Part shown: positions 18,969 to 30,157 of the stretch, piece after piece
How the letters are laid out: every line of letters begins with the position of its first letter
How positions within the stretch are numbered: position 1 is the first letter of the stretch
NCBI GenBank assembly: GCA_963700865.1
Contig: CAVOZC010000023.1
Span: 124,001-188,000, forward strand
DNA: 64,000 nucleotides
Reading direction: 5' to 3'
From: CAVOGJ01 sp963700865
Lineage (GTDB): Bacteria > Planctomycetota > Planctomycetia > Pirellulales > Pirellulaceae
Translations under genes and position numbers: made by a program
Notes under the pieces: generated by a model
Seen by the model: the letters and a program-made list of their open reading frames with translations, nothing else
Told to the model about the DNA's origin: nothing
Database searches by the model: none

Positions 18969-20093
18969 TTAAAAAAGACGTTTTTGATCGTCGGTCTCGG
19001 GCGCCGGTCCCTGAGGTGGATCGATGCGGAGGTGCTGGTAGGCCTTGCTCGTGACGATCCGGCCTCGGGGGGTCCGTACGACCAGCTCACTCCGCAGCAG
19101 AAACGGCTCGACTTCGTCGGAAAGCGTGTCGCTGGCCGTATTCATCGTGTGGGCGATCGCGTCGACTCCGGCGGGCCCTCCTCGAAAGACGCGAATGATC
19201 GTCTCGAGGTACTTGCGATCCTGTTTGCCCAGCCCCAGGTCGTCGATGCCTTCCATGGCGAGCGCCGCGGCCGTCACTTCGGGAGTGATGGCCCCGTTGG
19301 CACGGCTGGTCGCGTAATCGCGTATCCATTTCAGGCGATTATTGGCCACGCGGGGCGTGCCTCGGCTGCGGCTGGCGATATCCAGCGTGGATTGCTTATC
19401 GATCGGTACGCGGAGAATGGCCGCATTGCGACGGACAATGGCCTGGAGTTCGGCGATCTCGTAAAAGTCGAGATGCTCCCGTAGCTGGAAGCGATCTCGG
19501 AGGGGCGCTGATAATAATCCAGCTCGGGTCGTGGCTCCGATCAGCGTGAAGGGCTTCAGCCACAGGTTGAGCGTCCGCGCATTCGTGCCGTCCCCATGCA
19601 CGATATCGACGCGAAAGTCTTCCATGGCGGTATACAGGTACTCTTCGACCGCCTTCGGTAGCCGGTGGATTTCGTCGATGAACAGGACCGAGCGTTCACT
19701 GGCATTGGTCAGGTAGGGGATCAGGTCCTTGGGCGCCGACAGTGCCGCCCCACTGGTCAGTTGGACCGGAACGCCCAGGTCACGTGGAATGCACATGGCA
19801 AACGTCGTTTTGCCCAGGCCGGGTGGTCCGTCGAGCAGGATATGGCCTAATGGCTCATTGCGTTTTGACGCCGCGTCCACGGCAATCAGCAGGCGTTCGT
19901 AGACGTTGCGTTGCCCGATCATCTCGCCCATGGTTTGCGGACGAAGATCGCGATCATCATCGTTTGCGGAAAAATCGGTCATGTGTGGCGCAGCGTCGGA
20001 ATGCGGACTCGGGATACCACTAGCGGGCGCCGGTGTGGTTTCCGCCTGGTCCTCGTCGATACCGCTGGGGCCTAGGATACGTTCACGTGCCAT
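18969..20093 (-). CDS. ruvB: Holliday junction DNA helicase RuvB
   Basis: The protein has 374 residues; the first 45 or so are an extra N-terminal segment over the usual length of about 340. Walker A is GPPGLGKTT and Walker B FIDEIHRL. The sensor/arginine-finger region reads IGATTRAGLLSAPLRDRF, and the C-terminal winged helix ends in PRGRIVTSKAYQHL. RuvB forms hexameric rings that drive branch migration with RuvA. The gene is the last of the ruvC-ruvA-ruvB run, 103 bp behind ruvA. Confidence 0.97.
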   Translation of the reverse strand: MARERILGPSGIDEDQAETTPAPASGIPSPHSDAAPHMTDFSANDDDRDLRPQTMGEMIGQRNVYERLLIAVDAASKRNEPLGHILLDGPPGLGKTTFAMCIPRDLGVPVQLTSGAALSAPKDLIPYLTNASERSVLFIDEIHRLPKAVEEYLYTAMEDFRVDIVHGDGTNARTLNLWLKPFTLIGATTRAGLLSAPLRDRFQLREHLDFYEIAELQAIVRRNAAILRVPIDKQSTLDIASRSRGTPRVANNRLKWIRDYATSRANGAITPEVTAAALAMEGIDDLGLGKQDRKYLETIIRVFRGGPAGVDAIAHTMNTASDTLSDEVEPFLLRSELVVRTPRGRIVTSKAYQHLRIDPPQGPAPETDDQKRLF

Positions 20094-20196
20094 GGGGAAA
20101 TCCGTTTCTGCCGATCGAATGGGAGCCAGCCATGGCCAGTTATAGCAAACACCGAGCGATGAGGAGCAAAAAAGTCGACGGCTCGGGACCCGCGTG

Positions 20197-20820
20197 CTAC
20201 TTCACGCTCAGGGCATAGACCTGGCCGATCATATCCTCGGCGTCCTTGAATTTCTTGCTGGAAGCCAGGGCGGCTTCGATCAACCGCCGGGCATCCGATT
20301 CGCTGTGCCCCAGGGAGCGGAGAATGTCGAAGACTTCGGCTGCCAGGTCCCGCTCCGCCGCGAGGTCGTCATCAAAGTGCTCCGTAATCAGCAGTGCGAA
20401 CTTGGGAACCTTGCGGCGCAGCTTGGCGATAATGCGTTCGGCCGTGGCGGGACCGATTCCCGGCAAACCCGACAGCCCCTTCGCATCCTGATCCTCGATC
20501 AGCGCGGCGACTTCCTGCACCGGGCGCACCATGGCGCAGAGCGCCTTGCGGGTACCGACACCATCCACCGAGCAAAACAAGGCGAAGAACTCGCGCTCCG
20601 CCTCATTGAGAAAGCCGACCAACCGTGGCACCAGCCGGCCTTGCGTTGGATTGCCGTCAATGTACTCGATGGTGTGCAGGCTGATTTCGGCTCCCAATTG
20701 ATGCTGCAGTTGCCGGCGGGCAAATTCGCAGATCAGCACTTCATGCTCGTACGGTCCCACACCGAGGGTGATGGCGTCGTTGCGAACGGCAAGCAGCCTG
20801 CCGCTAACCTTGGTAATCAT
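20197..20820 (-). CDS. ruvA: Holliday junction branch migration protein RuvA
   Basis: The protein has 207 residues, normal length. Domain I is an OB fold (MITKVSGRLLAVRNDAITL). Two helix-hairpin-helix motifs follow: LFCSVDGVGTRKALCAMV and LSGLPGIGPATAERIIAKL. The C-terminal domain that contacts RuvB ends the protein (DILRSLGHSESDARRLIEAA). RuvA tetramers hold the four-way junction. Its ATG overlaps the ruvC stop by 4 bases, so translation is coupled. Confidence 0.97.
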   Translation of the reverse strand: MITKVSGRLLAVRNDAITLGVGPYEHEVLICEFARRQLQHQLGAEISLHTIEYIDGNPTQGRLVPRLVGFLNEAEREFFALFCSVDGVGTRKALCAMVRPVQEVAALIEDQDAKGLSGLPGIGPATAERIIAKLRRKVPKFALLITEHFDDDLAAERDLAAEVFDILRSLGHSESDARRLIEAALASSKKFKDAEDMIGQVYALSVK

Positions 20821-21401
20821 CGTATCGTCCGTGGTCGAATTCGCTTGGTTGCGGCCCCCGTACCGGCCGCTGTCTCAGTGATCTTCACATTATTGAGGTT
20901 TCCGCACAAATAGAAATGGCAAACGGCGACGGCCAGGGCGTCGGCCACATCCGCTGGTGCGGGTAGCTCCGGCAGCGAAAATTCGCGCTGGATCGCCGAT
21001 TGCACCTGCAACTTCGGCGCCCGTCCATTTCCGGTGAGCATCTTCTTGATCCGCGTGGCGGCGTAGTGCTTGACGGCCACGCCGGCGGTGGCGGCGGCCA
21101 GACAGATGACTCCTCGAGCGTGCCCCATGAGAATGGCGGTCCGCGGTCGCTCGTAGTGCGAATAGAGCTCTTCGACCGCCATCACATGCGGCCGTAGAGC
21201 CGCAATGACGTCGGCGATGCCAGCGTGGATTTCTCGCACACGTGTGGTGAGCGACGCTTTCGGCGTGCCCCTTACCACGCCCGCCTCGAGGATAGCAATC
21301 CGCGTCCCATCGGTTTCGATGACCCCGTATCCGGTAATGTTCAATCCCGGATCGACCCCGAGAATCCGGAGTGATCCCGTGGTCATGGGTGACCCGTCCA
21401 T
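20817..21401 (-). CDS. ruvC: Crossover junction endodeoxyribonuclease RuvC
   Basis: The protein has 194 residues. The RNase H-like core shows the first acidic residue in ILGVDPGLNITGYG, the second in VMAVEELYSHYERPRT, and the C-terminal acidic pair in DVADALAVAVCH. RuvC cleaves Holliday junctions after RuvAB branch migration. ATG 21401 or ATG 21386 (the fifth codon after the first) could be the start; the conserved part begins just after the latter. It is first in the ruvCAB operon. Confidence 0.95.
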   Translation of the reverse strand: MDGSPMTTGSLRILGVDPGLNITGYGVIETDGTRIAILEAGVVRGTPKASLTTRVREIHAGIADVIAALRPHVMAVEELYSHYERPRTAILMGHARGVICLAAATAGVAVKHYAATRIKKMLTGNGRAPKLQVQSAIQREFSLPELPAPADVADALAVAVCHFYLCGNLNNVKITETAAGTGAATKRIRPRTIR

Positions 21402-21452
21402 GGTCTGACTCCAGGGATGATATTGCCACGTCCTACAATCAGGCGTGTCGTG

Positions 21453-21464
21453 GGCGACTTCGGC
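21453..21464. repeat. Intergenic repeat motif, short copy 3
   Basis: GGCGACTTCGGC lies in the 85 bp gap between ruvC and cysS. It is followed by CTACGG, as the 14579 copy is followed by TACAGG. Only the core is shared with the other two copies, so chance is possible. Confidence 0.35.
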
Positions 21465-21486
21465 CTACGGTCGCCAAGTCTTGCTC

Positions 21487-23085
<1,599 letters not shown>

Positions 23086-23137
23086 ATTCCTTTTCTGTCG
23101 CGAAGATATCTTGATCCGAACGAGGGCTCGGTGACGC

Positions 23138-23620
23138 TCACTCGCGTGTCAACAGGCAAACACACTCCGCCACGATCGCTTCGCAGCGGCCCACGGGGCC
23201 TACCGCCTCGCCCGTCTTGGCCTTGATACCCACCCGCGAGGCGTCAATCTCCAAGATCTCGGCGATTCGCGTCGCGATCGCCGGCTTATGACGACCTAAG
23301 TGGGGACGCTGAGCGAAAACAATACAGTCGACATTGCCAATCTCGTAACCTGCCGCGCGGGCCGCCTGCGCGGCAATCTTCAACATCTCTCCGCTGTCGC
23401 GATTCCGGTTCGCTGCGGAGGTATCAGGAAATCGCTCGCCAATATCCCCCAAGGCGGCGGCTCCCAGGATCGCATCCGTGATCGCATGCAGCAGGACATC
23501 GGCGTCGCTGTGTCCGACCAGTTGATAGTCATGGGGAATCGGCAGCCCGCCTAATTGCAGGGGACCGCCGGGTTCCAGCCGGTGTGTGTCGTGGCCAATG
23601 CCAACTCGTATTGTCACCAC
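23138..23620 (-). CDS. ispF: 2-C-methyl-D-erythritol 2,4-cyclodiphosphate synthase
   Basis: The protein has 160 residues, family length. The metal site is GHDTHRLEPGG (Asp and His). The signature is HSDADVLLHAITDAILGAAALGDIG, and the C-terminal KTGEAVGPVGRCEAI completes the active site. IspF makes the cyclodiphosphate in the non-mevalonate isoprenoid pathway. It stands directly upstream of cysS on the same strand, as in several bacteria, so the two may be co-transcribed. Confidence 0.97.
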   Translation of the reverse strand: MVTIRVGIGHDTHRLEPGGPLQLGGLPIPHDYQLVGHSDADVLLHAITDAILGAAALGDIGERFPDTSAANRNRDSGEMLKIAAQAARAAGYEIGNVDCIVFAQRPHLGRHKPAIATRIAEILEIDASRVGIKAKTGEAVGPVGRCEAIVAECVCLLTRE

Positions 23621-23750
23621 AGCCCCCGTGGGGAGGTATCCGTACGCAGGTGGTTCACCAAACCGGGCATTCTAGCCAGGATGCGAAAAGCAGACAAACC
23701 CGAAATAAGGACTTGCCATGCCCAGCCGCAGCTGGGCAACGACGCCGATC

Positions 23751-24191
23751 CTAGGCGTCGTCGCGCGGCTCGGACTCGTCCGCGAGTGTGGCGACGATCG
23801 GCGGACCCTGTGGCGCACGCGGTCGATTGAGCGGGTCGGACTTGGAGAGCCAGAAGAAGACGGCGAGTCCGGTCAGGAGGGCGCTCCCGCCCAATTGCAG
23901 CGCGATGATTTCATTGATCCGGCTGCGCTCGACCAATACCAGCGGTCCGAGCACCGCCCCGATCATGAAGCCCAGGAAGATCCCAGAGGCCACGCGATCG
24001 GCCCGACGATAAGCGTGCATTCCCATCGCGAGACCCACGATGGCCGACGCACATCCGCAGAAGAGGGCGAGCGCGACGGCGTACCTGACTTCGGCCCCTG
24101 CCACCGCGGTGAAGAGTAAGCGAGCGGACAGGGCGGCGACGGCGGTCGTGATAAAAAGTAATGACGAGGGATAGGATTGTCGCTTAACCAT
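23751..24191 (-). CDS. Small four-helix membrane protein, unknown
   Basis: The protein has 146 residues. I count four hydrophobic segments: SSLLFITTAVAALSARLLF, AVALALFCGCASAIVGLAM, ASGIFLGFMIGAVLGPLVLV and IIALQLGGSALLTGLAVFFW. The C-terminal tail is charged and proline-rich and probably cytosolic. I recognise no family motif. It lies about 130 bp upstream of ispF on the same strand and downstream of the pseudopilin operon. Confidence 0.6.
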   Translation of the reverse strand: MVKRQSYPSSLLFITTAVAALSARLLFTAVAGAEVRYAVALALFCGCASAIVGLAMGMHAYRRADRVASGIFLGFMIGAVLGPLVLVERSRINEIIALQLGGSALLTGLAVFFWLSKSDPLNRPRAPQGPPIVATLADESEPRDDA

Positions 24192-24282
24192 CGACGCGGC
24201 TCGCGGAGTACAAAGTATGCTGCAGGGTGAAGGGCATCATCGAGTTGTGGACCCGCGTGGTGGTGATATGTTTCACTTTCGA

Positions 24283-25108
24283 CTAGCGCAGCGCATCCAG
24301 ATCGATTAGTTCGCCGTCGGCTCGATTCGCCATGTGCTGATAGATGTTTACGTCCACTTGATCGGTGATCAGCGAGACCGATCCGTCGCAGTACGCGAAT
24401 TGGCCACCATTGGGGTGGGCACTGCCAAAGCCGCCCACGAGGAGTGGGTTCCCGCTAAACACCGCCGGATCGACTTGCTGGTTCAGTGGAGTCCCGGTAT
24501 TGCGGAGCGTGGCCCGCGTGCCCGACATCCAGCCCAGGTCGGTGGCCACGGAAATTTTTTCGCCGAGGAGGAAAGTGTATCGCTGCCCATCCGTGATCTC
24601 GTCGCGTCGAATGTGGCTGTTGAGAAAGAGGACGCCCATGTTGTCGCCATCAATGGGCGCTTCGAGATGATGATGGCAGCCCGCATAGTCGGACATCGGT
24701 AGCAGCCCTCTATTACCGAGGGATGGACAAAGCAGCACGGGAATCGCGTGATCCCGCACGCTGGCTTGTGACTTGTCATAGACGCTCGCGGTCAGATTGA
24801 TGTGTTCGAAGGCGACCTGTTCATCCAGGTAAGGCAACAGGAAGATCGTCCAGCTCTGATCGCGTCCTTGCGGCAGGTTCTGAATCGGTCCGCGATCGGC
24901 GATCGACCCGGACGGCAACGATTCATTGGCCAGCGAATACTCCTGCATGGCGATCGCTCAGCCCAGCCAGATGGCTCTCACAGGTTGCTCGTCGAGCTGC
25001 CTCGCGGGCGCTCTGTACGGCTGGTAGGAGGAGCGAGACGAGGATGCCGATGATGGCGATCACCACCAGCAACTCGACCAACGTGAAGGCTGTGCGTACA
25101 TGATTCAT
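24283..25108 (-). CDS. DUF1559 pseudopilin-type protein (one frameshift)
   Basis: The N-terminus FTLVELLVVIAIIGILVSLLLPAV is a perfect prepilin cleavage and helix motif. The C-terminus has HPNGGQFAYCDGS, the H-x9-DG hallmark of DUF1559, which is hugely expanded in planctomycetes. The two halves are in different frames. One extra base at about 24958 explains this; without it the text reads CESHLAGLAIAMQEYSLANESLP, as the family requires. The repaired length is about 274 residues. It is the last gene of the secretion/pilus operon, so it may be that machine's major pseudopilin. Confidence 0.85.
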
Positions 25109-25118
25109 CGTGTTACTC

Positions 25119-25592
25119 TCAGTTCGGGATGGATGTCCGCGGAGCGTCGACAGGCTCGTCGCGACGCACGCGGACTCGATGAAGGGAAGCGGCCGGAAAC
25201 TCGGCGATGACCATGATGCCTGTCGGCTGGCCGGCGACGTTGGTGATGACTTTTATCGTGACGACAGCCGCCGGGGAGTTGGCGGCGGCGAGGTGGGGTG
25301 GAAGTTCCAGATCCGCTGCCGATAGACGCCAGGTCTCGCCGACGTAGCTTGGGTCAAGGCGGCGAGCCAGGCGGGCTCGCGCCAGCCCGGATTCCGCCAG
25401 CAGGGATGCCTGCAACTGCCGCCTCGTTGAGATCACTTCTTGTTGCGCCAAGGCGGTTCGCCGCAGCATGTCGGCGGCAAGGAGACTGACGACCACGAGC
25501 ACCGCCAGCGCCACGAAGAGGGTCATTCCTGCACGGTGCGGCCTGCGCCGACCCTGGTTGCCGCGACAGCGCATCGTTGGTGGCTCACGCAT
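25119..25592 (-). CDS. GspK/PilX-like minor pseudopilin
   Basis: The protein has about 157 residues from ATG 25592, which overlaps the stop of the previous gene by 8 bases; ATG 25574 is the alternative. Residues about 23-45 (GMTLFVALAVLVVVSLLAADML) are one hydrophobic helix after a basic leader. The rest is short and Ala-rich with a LAESGLARARLARRL helix like PilX/GspK proteins. No glutamate at position 5 of the mature form is seen, as is usual for GspK. The call rests on the helix and on operon position. Confidence 0.62.
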   Translation of the reverse strand: MREPPTMRCRGNQGRRRPHRAGMTLFVALAVLVVVSLLAADMLRRTALAQQEVISTRRQLQASLLAESGLARARLARRLDPSYVGETWRLSAADLELPPHLAAANSPAAVVTIKVITNVAGQPTGIMVIAEFPAASLHRVRVRRDEPVDAPRTSIPN

Positions 25593-26163
25593 CCCGGGCC
25601 TCCCCACATCCGCCGATCAGCTCGACTTGTTGCCATGGTCCAAGTTGGTTGCCGTTTGGCACCATCAGCCGCAAGCGTAGCAGCCGATTGGGTGTGACCG
25701 GTCGGTCCGACCACTCCGCCCGCAGTCCCGTGGGAAATTCAAATGCCTCGACTGCCAGAGGCTTGACGACGACGTACCGCGATGCCAGGGTCAATACTGC
25801 GAAAGCGAATCGGCGGATGGCGGGCCCTGTCTGTTGGTACTGCACTTGCCGATCGGGCAGGATCAGAGTCATCGCTGCCAGTGTTAGGGGCTGATCGCCT
25901 GATGAATCAGAGGCATCCCAGTGAAACGCCCGGGCTCGACGGGCGTCTTCGCGAAATCGGGTGGCGAGCGTCGCCAACGATCGCTGCGTCGCGAATTGGG
26001 CTGTGAGACTTTTTTGGGCGGAGTGCATGTGTAGCAGGAGAGGCAAGAACATGCCCATCGCCAGGGCCATGATCGTCAGCACGGTCACCATTTCAAACAG
26101 CGTCCAGGCGGCGCGATCGCCCGGATGGCAATGGTCATCGATACGGTTACGGAGAGATTTCAT
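25585..26163 (-). CDS. GspJ-like minor pseudopilin
   Basis: The protein has 192 residues. A 19-residue leader precedes WTLFEMVTVLTIMALAMGMF, a prepilin-like helix with glutamate at position 5 (cleavage probably after Ala). A middle section FREDARRARAFHWDAS and beta-rich text such as RLRLMVPNGNQLGPWQQVEL resemble PulJ/GspJ proteins. It should sit at the pseudopilus tip. It lies 7 bp after the GspI-like gene. Confidence 0.65.
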   Translation of the reverse strand: MKSLRNRIDDHCHPGDRAAWTLFEMVTVLTIMALAMGMFLPLLLHMHSAQKSLTAQFATQRSLATLATRFREDARRARAFHWDASDSSGDQPLTLAAMTLILPDRQVQYQQTGPAIRRFAFAVLTLASRYVVVKPLAVEAFEFPTGLRAEWSDRPVTPNRLLRLRLMVPNGNQLGPWQQVELIGGCGEARDA

Positions 26164-26170
26164 GCGCTTT

Positions 26171-26734
26171 CTACTCGCTGCCAGGCGTTATGGAAAGGTC
26201 GTCCACCCAGTAGACGACTTGTTCACGGCGCTCTTCTTCGCCGGGGCCCAGCCAATGCACGGTCACGGTGACTCGCCATAATTCGTCGAGTTGAGACCGA
26301 CCTATGTCATAATTGACCGAGCCCTGCCGCAGTCGTGCGGTCGCCCAAGCGTCGAGCGGAATTTGCCGGGAGCCAGGCGACAAGGACGCGGACGTTTGCT
26401 CGATGTTCACCACGGCGTTCGCCAGGACTTGCTGGGCCAGGGCATGTTGCAGCATCTGTTGCCGCGAGCGATAGACGCCGCTGACGGAAGTGGCGGCCAC
26501 CGCCAGCGCCATGGCCAGCACGGCCAACGCAGCCATCGCCTCGACCAGCAGCGAGCCTCGGCGGACGCGAGGGCCAGCCGGCCTGAGCTGCGTCTCGCCG
26601 CAGGGTCGGGGCGCCCGCGGATGGGAAGGACGGCCACGCTCGCGCACTCGTATCGTCGACGGTGTTTCGGAGCGTCTGGATTTGACGCGAACAACGTTCG
26701 CAACGGGATCCGGCGGGTCATTAAGATAATACAT
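26171..26734 (-). CDS. GspI-like minor pseudopilin with a long leader
   Basis: The protein has 187 residues. RRGSLLVEAMAALAVLAMALAV is a clear prepilin motif (cleavage after Gly, glutamate at +5). It starts only at about residue 59, behind an unusually long basic, Pro/Arg-rich leader. No ATG, GTG or TTG start sits near the motif, so the leader seems real, or an upstream sequence error hides a nearer start. The ATG at 26734 overlaps the preceding GspF stop by 14 bases, supporting coupled translation. Confidence 0.65.
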   Translation of the reverse strand: MYYLNDPPDPVANVVRVKSRRSETPSTIRVRERGRPSHPRAPRPCGETQLRPAGPRVRRGSLLVEAMAALAVLAMALAVAATSVSGVYRSRQQMLQHALAQQVLANAVVNIEQTSASLSPGSRQIPLDAWATARLRQGSVNYDIGRSQLDELWRVTVTVHWLGPGEEERREQVVYWVDDLSITPGSE

Positions 26735-29041
26735 GGATCAAACGCACCAGGGGTAAAAACATAGCGATCACGACGAAAGCGATGGGAATGGCGGTGACCA
26801 GAATTACCGCTCGCGCCAACACCTGAATCAGGGCATTCAGGCGAATCTGCAGCCGGCGAATGGTTGATTCCGCCGACTCGCGGAGGGCCCACGACAAGTT
26901 GCCGGCTCGTTCGGCCGAATGGAGAACGGCCGCGGTCGGGGCGCTGACCAGACGGACGTCGGCCAAGGCGTTGATCCAGGACTGTCCCTCCGCCGCGGCT
27001 TGGGAGACGGGTGCCAGCCGCCGCCGGACGTAGCGGGTCGGGTAAAATGCCGCAAGCTGGTCCAACTGTTGGGGGAGGTTGCACCCGCGTCGACGGTCCG
27101 CGCGAGCGAACGCATGACAAGGGCTCCGTGATAACGGGATGTCCAGCGACGAATGAACGGCGGCTCCCAACGCAGCCAGCCGACGTAATAGAAGATGAGG
27201 ACGATCATCATCAGTGCCGACAGCGTCAGCACGGCTACCAGGAAGTTCATCAGCAGGGCGGACGCCAGGCTGCTGCCGAGCGCGCGTTCGCTGATCGTAA
27301 TGGCCCACTGCGTGGGCCGCGGAAGTTCTAGCTCGAAGTCATCGAAGATTTGTTGGAAGGTGGGAATGATCCTTACGGCCAGGAAGGTCCAGACGGCCAG
27401 GCCGAAGGCTGGCAGGAACGTGATGTACATCAGCCGCTGCAGCAAACCGACGCCAGCTGGCGGCAGCGACGTGCATATCTGATTCCGCGAGACGGCAGCG
27501 GGGCGACGATTGCTGATTTCTGTTCGCGCCGCCAGGGTAGCCTCGATGCTTAGTGGTAACCGCGCGTGTGCCAGGGCGGCCTCGTAGGAAGCCCCTTGCT
27601 CCAGACGATCCACCAACTGCATGGCCCGCACGCCAATCTCGTCGGTCCGTTCAACCGCGAAGGCTCGCACGGCAGGGATGAGAGGCAATCCGCACTCGCG
27701 CGTCAGTTCCAGTAACGCGATCAATTGTTGCGCTTCGGCCTGACGAAAGCGAGTTGCGACCATGCCCCAGACGATCAACAGGCCGATTACCAACGGGATG
27801 GCGATCGGCAGGGAGGCGCCCGCGAGCGTCCCAGCGCAGCCGAGCAGCACCATGATCGCTGCCGTTAAGCGAAGGCCGAAAATGAGAAACGCATCGGGTG
27901 GGAATCGCTCGGTCGAGAAAAGCAGATGGATGATCCACCACAAGACAATGCCGGGAACGATCAATCCGATCCACCCGAGCCCCAGCAGAGAGATCGAGTT
28001 GGCGGGTGCTCCGACCCAGCCACCGGAGAGCCATTGGATCATGACGAGCAGCGGGGAAACGACCATCGACGCAGCCAGCACCGCTACGCATGCCACGAGC
28101 GCGTAAAGGACGGCCGGAAAGACGCTCGTCATAAAGTTGACGCGGATCCGCAATCGCTCCGCGAAGGATTGAGAAGCCAATCGCAGGGCGGTGTCCAATT
28201 GACCCTGCGATTCCCCCCAGCCCACCAGGGCCGTGAGGGTCGCGGGAATGCGTGACGATTCCTTCAACTGTTCAAACAGGGAGAGACCGGCTTGTTCGCC
28301 CTCGGCCAACCTTTTGGCAACGTCCGCAAAGTTGGCATCACGCAGGTTGTCGGCCACAATTCGCAACGCCTGCCCCAGTGGAATCTGGCCAGCCGTCAGC
28401 ATTTGCAACTTGCTGGCGAACTCCCACGCGCCTTGCCAGGCGAACGCGGCCCCCAGGATCGGAAAGGAATAGCTGAACCACCGCCACCTTGCCCGCCCCA
28501 AGCTAAACCGTAGTAACAGCAGCACACCGGCGACGAAAGCGAGCGAGAGGCCGGCGTATCGAGTCCCCGACTCGCTCAGCCATCTTGCTGTTTCCACGTT
28601 GCCTTCGTTGCCGAACTCCTCGCCCGACAACAAGGAGATGGTCGCGGGCAGCAACCACAGAAAGGAAAAGGCCACGACAGCGGACATGACGGCCAAGACG
28701 ATTAATGGGTAGGACATCGAGGCCCGCAGATGTTCGCGAATTTCTCGCCGCTGACTTTCGTAGTCGGTGAGCCCTAATAGCACTCCCTCCAGGTTGTGGG
28801 TTGCCAGTCCCGCCTGCAGGGCGGCCACGACAAAATTCGGCAGCAGGCCCTTTCCCGCTGCCAGTACTTCCACTGGTGCCTTTCCCGACTTCAGTTGTGC
28901 CGCCAGCGATCGCAATTGGCGCGACGTTTCGCCCGCCGGATATTCCTCTGCCGCGGCCAGCAGCCCTTCGTGCAGCGGCAGACCCGCCGCGACCGCGGCT
29001 GCTATCTGCGACGTCAATTCGTCATCATGCTTTTGAACCAT
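26721..29041 (-). CDS. Two GspF-like membrane platforms fused in one gene (one frameshift)
   Basis: ATG 29041 follows the stop of the next gene upstream by 2 bases. After repair of one missing base at about 27082 (giving AGRNLPQQL), the product has about 773 residues. Residues 1-390 form a full GspF: two T2SSF cytoplasmic helix domains, each followed by membrane helices, ending SPLLVMIQWLSGG. Two extra membrane helices (LGWIGLIVPGIVLWWI; RLTAAIMVLLGCAGTLAG) link to a second GspF with the same two-domain order, ending AIPIAFVVIAMFLPLVRLI. GspF is the inner-membrane platform that couples the ATPase to pseudopilus growth. Two fused platforms are unusual; a missed stop between them cannot be excluded. 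Confidence 0.78.
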
Positions 29042-29043
29042 GC

Positions 29044-30088
29044 TCAAACGCTCGTCGCGATGCGATAGAGGACTCCCAGCCACGGGATAAAATAGGCCGT
29101 GGCATAAAGGATCGTCGCAGTGCCCGCCACCGCCAGCGTTGCCAGACTGGGAAACGTGGCTTGCAACCATTCTCCCTCGATCTGGGTCCGGCGTGCGTGG
29201 CGGTCAGCGATGGACTGCAGGGCCTCTGCCAGTTCCGTCGCAGGGAGTTTGCCCCGCAAGAGCCAGCCGATGAGGGGCGGCATCCCGGTCCGCGGCCTAC
29301 CTTGCCAACCGTCGGTTCGGCCGGTTCGGATATGATCGCTCAAGTCCCGCGCGTCCTGCCCAAGGTCGCGACCATCGGCCGCGTCCGCTGCCAGGACGAG
29401 CGCTTCGGGCAGCGGAACCTGATGACGAACGAGTAGCCCCAACGTTTCGGCAAACGTCGCTAATTGACCATGGCGGAGGATACTTGCCGCGCCTGGAATC
29501 CAAGCAAACGCCAGGGCGCTCGACGGTAACCTGGCCATCGTGGCGCGCTGCGTCAGGACCCGCCAGACAACACAGGCCGCCAGCAGCAGAAAGGGGACCA
29601 CAATGACCCAGATGCCGTCATGGATGATGAGCTGCAACCACCATTCCAGCCAACCGGCACGATCGATCCGAAACGAGTGCAGGACATCGGCCAGGGGTTG
29701 GGTAGTGTGGGGAATGATCACAGCGAAGAAGACCATCGCCAGCGTTGCCACGAGCAGCGGGTAGATCATAGCGGAACTGACAATCGTTCGGATCTCGGCC
29801 AAGCGGCGGAGTGTGGTGGCGAGTCCTTCGACGGCCGTGGTCAGGCGGCCGCTACGGATGCCGGCCGTGACGATGGCCAGATAAAGGGGAGGCACATCCG
29901 CTTCGCTGCGCAGGCGCGCCCTCTAACGACTCGCCGGCCTGCAGGCGATTTCCCACACGGACCGCAATGTCACCCAAGCGATGGGGCAGGTCTCGGCCCG
30001 CCTGCACCAGTCCCTCCCCGACAGGTGAGTTCGCGCGCGAGAGGGCGACGATTTCGTCATTGAGTGCGATCAGGTCATCGAGCGTCAT
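29044..30088 (-). CDS. GspF-like membrane platform protein (one frameshift)
   Basis: ATG 30088 starts MTLDDLIALNDEIVALSRAN, a T2SSF N-terminal domain. The frame changes at about 29915-29925 in a run of CG repeats (one base too many or two too few). It then continues RSEADVPPLYLAIVTAGIRSG, the conserved T2SSF helix. The repaired length is about 348 residues, with membrane helices near MIYPLLVATLAMVFFAVIIP, WVIVVPFLLLAACVVWRVL and the C-terminus. It lies between the GspE-type ATPase and the fused GspF gene, giving three platform units in one operon. Confidence 0.78.
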
Positions 30089-30157
30089 AAGTCGTGCATG
30101 ATACTCGATCGATGGTTGCGCCGCCAAATACGGTGTCCGCCGCCGAGGACGGCGACG

